From Ignavibacteria bacterium UBA5771 (GTDB lineage: Bacteria; Bacteroidota; Ignavibacteria; Kapaibacteriales; UBA2268): a stretch of DNA of 11,871 nt. The DNA lies in contig DIEP01000129.1 of assembly GCA_002418685.1 (NCBI GenBank), positions 1-11,871 of the forward strand, read 5' to 3'. The position numbers were made by a program, and so were the translations under genes. Shown piece by piece: positions 7,497 to 11,871 of this stretch. Below the pieces are notes generated by a model that did no database searches, had not been told where the DNA came from, and worked only from the letters and a program-made list of their open reading frames with translations. The stretch's first letter is position 1, and the number at the start of each line of letters is the position of its first letter.

Positions 7497-8296
7497 TATG
7501 TTTTCATAATTCCATTCATTAAGGATGTAACAAGCAAATTCCATCCATCAACTAAAATAAATAATAAAATTTTTATTGGCAAAGAAATCAATTGAGGTGG
7601 CAATAAGAACATACCAAGCGACATTAACGTGCTCGCAACAATCATATCCAGAACAAGAAAAGGAATAAATAGCAGGAACCCAATTTGGAATGCTATCTTC
7701 AATTCTGAAAGCGTGAATGCGGGAACAATTGTTAATGTCGAGACATCCTCGATAGTATGTGGCTTGTCTTTTCCACTTAGTTTTATAAATAATCCAAGGT
7801 CTTCCTCGCGAGTATGCTTTAGCATAAAAGTGCGAAAGGGTTGCACAATATTATGCACAGCTTGTTGCTGTGTGATTTCATTCTTGATATATGGTTGGAC
7901 ACCCTTTTGATTTGCTTCATTTAAAGTAGGTTGCATAACGAAAAATGTCAGGAACAATGCTAATCCGGTGAGGACTTGCGAAGGAGGTTGAGTAGCAGTT
8001 CCCAGTGCTTGTCTCAAAAAATAAAAGACAATAACAATGCGAGTGAAACTTGTCATCATTATGAGAATTGACGGAGCAAGCGTCAGCACTGTCATCACAG
8101 CAAGGATTTGCAATGTCAAAACAAGGTCATTGGATTTATCAGTTGATTCGAGATTGATTGATAATTTGGGAATTTGCAAGGATGGGTCAGTGGGATTTTG
8201 GCTTAATGCTATTCCTTTTGAAATGAATAAGATAATTATAATGGCACAGCATATTCGCCAAAAAGATGATTTATCGATATGTAGAAAATTTGCCAT
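7496..8296 (-). CDS. fliP: flagellar type III export gate protein FliP
   Basis: FliP is the main ring subunit of the flagellar export gate. Read from the ATG at 8294-8296 it has 266 residues. It starts with a cleavable-type signal sequence (positive n-region, then ICCAIIIILFISKGIALSQ), which is normal for FliP. Family blocks follow: LAPSILIMMTSFTRIVIVF, LRQALGTATQPPSQVLTGLA, LTFFVMQP, a periplasmic stretch with PFRTFMLKHTREEDLGLFI, then FLLFIPFLVLDMIVASTLMS and LPIKILLFILVDGWNLL. The frame is open further upstream. Alternative starts are an ATG at 8326 (276 residues) and a TTG at 8341 (281). I prefer 8296 because it gives the usual length and a compact signal peptide; a GGAG lies upstream at long spacing (about 13 bases). 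Start certainty is moderate, identity is not in doubt. rlpA ends 30-60 bases upstream; no fliO gene intervenes. Confidence 0.93.
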   Translation of the reverse strand: MANFLHIDKSSFWRICCAIIIILFISKGIALSQNPTDPSLQIPKLSINLESTDKSNDLVLTLQILAVMTVLTLAPSILIMMTSFTRIVIVFYFLRQALGTATQPPSQVLTGLALFLTFFVMQPTLNEANQKGVQPYIKNEITQQQAVHNIVQPFRTFMLKHTREEDLGLFIKLSGKDKPHTIEDVSTLTIVPAFTLSELKIAFQIGFLLFIPFLVLDMIVASTLMSLGMFLLPPQLISLPIKILLFILVDGWNLLVTSLMNGIMKT

Positions 8297-8356
8297 CCTT
8301 GAGAATATTCTCCAAAAATTATACATAATGGAGAAAGACAAGTATTATGCCAAAGC

Positions 8357-8836
8357 TTATTGGATGATTTCGATTTCGACTTCTGCGATTCCATCTTTAA
8401 TCATATCAATCTCTTGAGCGGCACGATAGGATAGGTCAAGCATTCTGCCAGCAACAAACGGTCCTCTATCATTAACCACGACAATAACACTATGTTGGTT
8501 TTTTAAATTTCTCACTCGGAGCTTAGTTCCAAATGGTAAATCTCGATGAGCAGCAGTAAGTTTATTTTTATCATAAATGTCGCCACTTGCTGTTTTCCGA
8601 TTGTGAAAATCATTTGAATAATAAGATGCCCACCCCTTGAATTTCATCCCAATTGGAGCTGTTCCTGTTTTTGAGCTATTTGCCGAAGAGCTTTGCTCAG
8701 TAAACCGCACTAATGAAGTGCAATTCGAAAGAAAAATAGGCACGCAAAATAATAATAATAGATTGCGAAGTTTTAAAAGGACAGAATGATGATTATAAAT
8801 ATTCAAATTCGAATTTGCAAAATTGATTTTTGGCAA
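8357..8836 (-). CDS. rlpA: RlpA-like septal/peptidoglycan lytic transglycosylase lipoprotein
   Basis: The product (159 residues from the first possible start) has a hydrophobic leader LLLLFCVPIFLSNC ending in a lipobox-like Cys39. Asn directly before that Cys is unusual. A Ser-rich linker leads to a double-psi beta-barrel (about 67-158). The barrel has the RlpA signature: GWASYYSNDFHNRKTASGDI, LTAAHRDLPFGTKLRV and VVNDRGPFVAGRMLDLSYRA. His97 and Asp123 correspond to the residues implicated in glycan-strand cleavage in Pseudomonas RlpA. The C-terminal SPOR domain of longer RlpA proteins is absent. No ATG or GTG is available between the upstream in-frame stop and the leader. The start must be TTG (8836, or 8806), or another rare codon. 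It reads into fliP in the same direction, 16-61 bases upstream depending on the fliP start. It probably acts in the periplasm, anchored to a membrane. Confidence 0.88.
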   Translation of the reverse strand: MPKINFANSNLNIYNHHSVLLKLRNLLLLFCVPIFLSNCTSLVRFTEQSSSANSSKTGTAPIGMKFKGWASYYSNDFHNRKTASGDIYDKNKLTAAHRDLPFGTKLRVRNLKNQHSVIVVVNDRGPFVAGRMLDLSYRAAQEIDMIKDGIAEVEIEIIQ

Positions 8837-8930
8837 ATTAAAGATATTTATGCGAATTTGTTAATTTTGTAATATTGATAAATGTAAGAATAGAGTTATT
8901 TTTTTCAGAATAATTCTAAAAATCATACTC

Positions 8931-8957
8931 CTCATTGCAAATGAAGTGAGAAATCTC
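8931..8957 (+). repeat. relic of the dispersed intergenic repeat
   Basis: CTCATTGCAAATGAAGTGAG plus AAATCTC matches, with few changes, the remembered core GTCATTGCGAACGAAGTGAG plus CAATCTC. It lies between rlpA and tRNA-His and belongs with the copies near 5180-5260 and 9184-9206. Confidence 0.5.
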
Positions 8958-9033
8958 CGATGCAATTAGTATTAGTATGAATTTTTAGGATTTCTACTAA
9001 AAAAAAATGATAAGAATCGAGACAAATTGATAC

Positions 9034-9110
9034 GGTGCTATTAGCTCAGTAGGTAGAGCATCAGATTGTGGCTCTGAGGGTCGAGGGTTCGAGTCCCCCA
9101 TGGCACCCCA
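9034..9110 (+). tRNA. tRNA-His (anticodon GTG)
   Basis: The cloverleaf folds by hand. The acceptor GTGCTAT (9035-9041) pairs with ATGGCAC (9100-9106) with one T-G wobble. The D arm is GCTC/GAGC (9044-9047 with 9056-9059). The anticodon stem TCAGA/TCTGA encloses TTGTGGC, giving anticodon GTG (9068-9070). The T loop is TTCGAGT (9088-9094). An extra 5' G at 9034 faces C73 at 9107, the histidine identity pair, and CCA is encoded at 9108-9110. The T stem GAGGG/CCCCC contains an A-C mismatch at its second pair (9084 and 9098). Confidence 0.95.
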
Positions 9111-9112
9111 AA

Positions 9113-9139
9113 AAAAGCAAGAACTAATATATTGCTTTT
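9113..9139 (+). terminator. possible weak terminator after tRNA-His
   Basis: AAAAGCAA (9113-9120) and TTGCTTTT (9132-9139) can pair as an 8-bp stem with an 11-base loop. The 3' arm supplies the T-run. It starts three bases after the tRNA CCA. The stem is A+T-rich and no further T tract follows, so this is only a candidate. Confidence 0.4.
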
Positions 9140-9183
9140 GAGATATATCGAATAATTATTTTGTGTGGTGGGTTTTCCAAAAG

Positions 9184-9206
9184 AAATGAAGTGAAGCAAT
9201 CTCAAT
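9184..9206 (+). repeat. relic of the dispersed intergenic repeat (3' part)
   Basis: AAATGAAGTGAAGCAATCTC matches the 3' half of the element seen near 5180 and 8931 (GAACGAAGTGAAGCAATCTC as I remember it). The 5' GTCATTGC half is not recognisable here. Confidence 0.45.
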
Positions 9207-9579
9207 AGCCAATGAAATTTTTTTTCAAGAATACTTGCTCATAATGATCTGCATAAATACACAGTCATTTAGAATGGCAATAAGTGACACTTATGAAGCA
9301 ACTCATCGAACGTGACCGCAGATGAAATGATAAATAAAATAGATAAAATTAATAAACAAATAGCACTTCTCACTCCCTCTTCTATAATTATAATAGAAAT
9401 AATGATTATAATAAAAAAGTAGAAGATATCTAATTACTGTGAATAATATAATTTGAGATAATATGTAAGCACGCCAAAATTATATAATCGTATTTGATTG
9501 TAAGATCGTAACATGGCTACATATTATCTCTTCTAATAATAGCAAAAAGGTAATGGGACTCGAATATTTTTTGCAAAGT
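9207..9579. other. non-coding spacer with A/T palindromes
   Basis: No frame of useful length is seen on either strand between the tRNA region and the end of the secreted-protein gene. It holds short A/T palindromes (two ATTATAAT copies near 9385-9411) and the long imperfect inverted repeat listed separately. A stretch near 9264-9307 (GTCATT, then AGTGAC, then GAAGCAACTCAT) may be a further decayed repeat copy. Confidence 0.5.
9455..9530. repeat. 76-nt imperfect palindrome (stem-loop)
   Basis: GAGATAATATGTA (9455-9467) pairs perfectly with TACATATTATCTC (9518-9530). After a 5-base bulge on the left, GCCA (9473-9476) pairs with TGGC (9514-9517), leaving a 37-base loop. It lies 50 bases downstream of the stop of the secreted-protein gene on the minus strand. 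No T-run follows on either side, so a standard intrinsic terminator is not supported. A mobile-element relic or a structured RNA are the alternatives. Confidence 0.6.
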
Positions 9580-10137
9580 TTATATTTTAAACCTATACCT
9601 TACACCTAAGTTAATTAGATCAAAAGATCTTATTGAAGTATTAATATACATTACAGAAATATCAATACTAAAATTATTATAACCTAAGCCCATTCCAAGT
9701 TTTGCATTATTACCACCATAGACTTTATCGGATAGAGGACTTTTAATACCAGAGAACCCACTCATAATGTCCCAATATAAATGGAACTTATTTTCCGAGC
9801 CGAAAGCATTTAATCTCATACCCAAAGAAGCATTAACCAAATAATTATCTTTTGCATCATCAAATCCTCCCATTATGGAAAGATCGTATATAGCTGAAAA
9901 GAAGGTGTTTTTGCTGGATAGCATCTGTTCTGTTGACATTCCAACCAATATAAATTTATCAGAACCACGTCTGCTGCTTGAATAATCAGCGTAAATATTG
10001 CCAAAAATATCATCTGACGATATGCTTGTGTTATCGGTTTTTTGTGAATAACTACAAGTACTAAATGCAATAATAAGGACTGAAATGATTGATAGATTCC
10101 TTAATATGGATCTTCGGAAACTTTGTTTTACTATCAT
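9580..10137 (-). CDS. small secreted protein, probable outer-membrane beta-barrel
   Basis: I do not recognise a named family. The 185-residue product begins with a clear signal peptide: basic QSFRRSILRN, hydrophobic LSIISVLIIAFSTC, and probable cleavage after SYS at residue 31. The mature part has alternating, glycine- and aromatic-rich strands: KFILVGMSTEQ, TFFSAIYDLSIMGGF, YLVNASLGMRLNAF, FHLYWDIMSGFSG, AKLGMGLGYNNFSIDISVMY. It ends in NLGVRYRFKI, like the closing strand of small outer-membrane barrels. About six to eight strands would fit. The ATG at 10135-10137 has AGAGG six bases upstream (10144-10148), so the start is well supported. It appears monocistronic, flanked by long spacers that both contain inverted repeats. 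Function is unknown; outer-membrane location is inferred from pattern only. Confidence 0.75.
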   Translation of the reverse strand: MIVKQSFRRSILRNLSIISVLIIAFSTCSYSQKTDNTSISSDDIFGNIYADYSSSRRGSDKFILVGMSTEQMLSSKNTFFSAIYDLSIMGGFDDAKDNYLVNASLGMRLNAFGSENKFHLYWDIMSGFSGIKSPLSDKVYGGNNAKLGMGLGYNNFSIDISVMYINTSIRSFDLINLGVRYRFKI

Positions 10138-10650
10138 AAATAACCTCTTTAAACAATTTTATAATTTATAATTTGAAAAATCTTTTTATATATGAAGGAC
10201 AATGCAATTATACCATTTCAATAAAATACATTTCCTTTTTACTGTTAAACATTGTCCTGAATAGAGAACATAAACAAACGATGGTAATCTGATGATCAAA
10301 ATACATCATTTAAATTATGTAAAAAATACAGGGCAAAATTAAAAACATTTTTTTAATTATAGCAAATTTTATTAATTTATTAGAAAAATGAGAAATAAAT
10401 TATTTTTCGTATTATAAAATGACATTTTTCTTTGGGTAGTGCTAAACTTGATTCAGAAACTGATTACTTTCTTTTCTTTCTAATTACTAGTTGTTTTCAA
10501 AAAATATGACAAAGAAATCTTGCTTGCTCATAGAGGTTATTGAATATTTATTTTCTAATTTATCTATACATCACACTCTTAAAAAGGTTAATTCAATATT
10601 ATTTGTATTCCTCAGAACATCAATATATCTCAACAATTCTTGATGAACAA
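10138..10650. other. A+T-rich spacer, promoter region of the secreted-protein gene
   Basis: No gene is seen. The 3' end of the Nramp gene lies at 10651, and the secreted-protein gene starts leftward at 10137, so its promoter should lie here. Several TATAAA/TATAAT-like stretches occur between 10159 and 10195, but no pairing with a -35 is convincing. The notable element is the split inverted repeat at 10196-10258. No convincing terminator for the Nramp gene was found. Confidence 0.5.
10196..10258. repeat. split inverted repeat upstream of the secreted-protein gene
   Basis: AGGACAATG (10196-10204) and CATTGTCCT (10250-10258) are perfect 9-base inverted copies separated by 45 A+T-rich bases. They lie 59-121 bases upstream of the start codon at 10137. 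The position and exactness would suit a paired operator or a stem in a long leader; by sequence alone this is uncertain. Confidence 0.45.
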
Positions 10651-11871
10651 TTACACGACCAACAATGGAATACTAATATGGTGGCGAACATAATCGACCG
10701 TTTCGCCAAATATTAAATCCTTAATTCCGCGATGGCCATGGCTCCCCATAACAATCATGTCTGCTTCGATTTTCTCTATAATTTTTGGGATTTCCTTTCT
10801 CGGGGTTCCAAATCCAAGTTCATAAGTGGCATTGATGCCAATAGTTTCCAAGGAATGGACATATTCTTCTAATTTATCGCGGTCTTCTATTGATTCAAGA
10901 TCTCTAATATCTGCTTTCATAATCATTGCACCCGCACTTTCCACAATATGAATAAGCACAACTTCACCTTGATTTTTCAATTGACTTGCTGCTGTGCTAA
11001 TTGCCTTCAGATCGCTTGGTGAAAAATCAATTGGGACTGCTATTTTCTTTATGGGTTTGGGTTCAATAAGCGAGGAAAGATGAATAGAATATGTATGTGG
11101 AGCCGTAGCTTTAACTTTACTTACTCGTTTTATAAACAATGGACCAAAAGTTATATATAAAATTAAAAAAAATAATCCGCAAGCTAATAATATAGCAATA
11201 TATTGCAATATTGGCTGATTTGATGTGCTAAACCATTCAATGAAAGTATCATATATAAGTTTAACATTCAAACTGACTATCAAAATTGCTGTAACCCAAG
11301 AAAGAATCTTAATCAAGGGCTTGATTGCAAATTCACCCATTTTATTTTTATCACTGACAAAATGAATCAAAGGAATAACTGCAAATCCCAATTGCATACT
11401 CAATATCACTTGGCTAAGTATAAGTAGTGTTACTGTTGAGGAATTGCCGAAAATTATGATTGTAATTAAAGCGGGAATAATCGCAAGTAACCGTGTTATG
11501 ATTCTTCTCATCCACGGTTGAATACGAATATAAAGATAACCTTCCATCACAACTTGACCCGCAAGAGTCCCCGTAATTGTTGAACTTTGCCCCGCTGCAA
11601 TTAATGCAATTGCAAATAATGTGGGAGCAAGTTTGCTACCCAGTAAAGGTGTAAGCATTTGATAAGCATCTTCAATACCTGCTATATTATGAAAACCTCC
11701 CTTAAAGAACGTCGATGCAGCAAGAATTAGTATCGCAGAATTCACAAGAAAAGCAACATTCATAGCAATCGTGGAATCTATTAAATTATATTTCAAAGCA
11801 TTGTGAATACCTTTGGTTGTGCGTTCTATTTTGCGTGTTTGAACCAAGGCAGAATGCAAATAAAGATTATG
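10651..11871 (-). CDS. Nramp-family divalent metal transporter fused to a UspA domain, partial (N-terminus beyond right edge)
   Basis: The frame is open to the window edge, so 406 C-terminal residues are visible. They start HNLYLHSALVQTR, the continuation of the Nramp MPHNLYLHS helix-6 metal site; the upstream half is missing. The helix-8 signature GQSSTITGTLAGQVVMEG is intact (94-111), followed by helix-10 SQVILSMQLGFAVIPLI. These proton-driven inner-membrane carriers import Mn2+ or Fe2+. After two more hydrophobic segments (about 190-207 and 220-247) comes a universal stress protein domain (about 274-406): KKIAVPIDFSPSDLKA, then an acidic helix, then DMIVMGSHGHRGIKDLIFGE. The Usp nucleotide-binding motif G-2x-G-9x-G-S/T is kept except that the last Ser/Thr is Glu (G389-E390). 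Ending PLLVV is typical of UspA. The fused domain is cytosolic, so a nucleotide-sensing or regulatory role is a reasonable inference. No fur- or mntR-like gene is visible. The first Met-capable codon (TTG at 11859) is internal, not the start. Confidence 0.92.
   Translation of the reverse strand, partial: HNLYLHSALVQTRKIERTTKGIHNALKYNLIDSTIAMNVAFLVNSAILILAASTFFKGGFHNIAGIEDAYQMLTPLLGSKLAPTLFAIALIAAGQSSTITGTLAGQVVMEGYLYIRIQPWMRRIITRLLAIIPALITIIIFGNSSTVTLLILSQVILSMQLGFAVIPLIHFVSDKNKMGEFAIKPLIKILSWVTAILIVSLNVKLIYDTFIEWFSTSNQPILQYIAILLACGLFFLILYITFGPLFIKRVSKVKATAPHTYSIHLSSLIEPKPIKKIAVPIDFSPSDLKAISTAASQLKNQGEVVLIHIVESAGAMIMKADIRDLESIEDRDKLEEYVHSLETIGINATYELGFGTPRKEIPKIIEKIEADMIVMGSHGHRGIKDLIFGETVDYVRHHISIPLLVV

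Noticed and set aside
8037..8417. Plus-strand frame of 126 codons over the fliP start and rlpA end
   Set aside because: It overlaps two genes with clear family motifs on the other strand and shows no protein-like pattern of its own.
9264..9307. Further decayed copy of the dispersed repeat (GTCATT, AGTGAC, GAAGCAACTCAT)
   Set aside because: Matches are short and broken by insertions; chance similarity in A+T-rich DNA cannot be excluded, so it is not listed as a repeat.
9111..9579. Integron attC site, CRISPR array or tRNA-associated integration scar next to tRNA-His
   Set aside because: No regular direct repeats, no attC core (RYYYAAC/GTTRRRY pair at the ends of the palindrome), no integrase gene, and no duplicated 3' end of the tRNA were found.
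10618..10645. CATCAA/TTGATG hairpin as terminator of the Nramp-Usp gene
   Set aside because: Only six A+T-rich pairs with a 16-base loop and no T-run on the minus strand.

Overview
The window is an A+T-rich stretch (about two thirds A+T by eye) of a bacterial chromosome from a Gram-negative, flagellated organism. The protein mix suggests the Bacteroidota/Chlorobiota/Ignavibacteriota/Kapabacteria (FCB) part of the tree: a polyprenyl synthetase with the HNFSLIHDDIMD signature, an Nramp transporter fused to a universal stress protein domain, a small signal-peptide beta-barrel-like protein, and several genes without a clear Shine-Dalgarno. Flagellar genes argue against most classical Bacteroidota. 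This placement is inference from remembered sequences, not a search.

Layout. 1-427 (-): 5' part of a CBS-domain protein that runs off the left edge. 428-848: A+T-rich spacer. 849-2228 (+): tyrosine phenol-lyase, the only protein gene on the plus strand. It is closed by a strong hairpin at 2258-2289 that also sits at the end of the convergent methylcrotonyl-CoA carboxylase beta gene (2345-3952, -). 4041-5033 (-): trans-polyprenyl diphosphate synthase. 5034-5334: spacer with palindromic repeats. 5335-8836 (-): tightly packed cluster read as rlpA, fliP, fliQ, fliR, flhB. 9034-9110 (+): tRNA-His with encoded G-1, C73 and CCA. 9111-9579: spacer with further repeat relics and a 76-nt imperfect palindrome. 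9580-10137 (-): small secreted, probably outer-membrane, protein of unknown function. 10138-10650: spacer with a split inverted repeat. 10651-11871 (-): C-terminal two thirds of an Nramp metal transporter with a fused UspA domain, cut by the right edge.

How the genes fit together. FliP, FliQ, FliR and FlhB are the membrane core and substrate-specificity switch of the flagellar type III export gate. They overlap or nearly touch, which implies coupled translation. An RlpA-type peptidoglycan-cleaving lipoprotein precedes them in the same direction. The tyrosine phenol-lyase and the carboxylase subunit point to amino-acid catabolism (tyrosine; leucine), though they lie on opposite strands and are not one operon. 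No mobile element, CRISPR array, phage or defence gene was found. Most of the window is housekeeping or metabolic; the less ordinary items are the Nramp-Usp fusion, the rlpA-export-gate linkage and the structured intergenic repeats.
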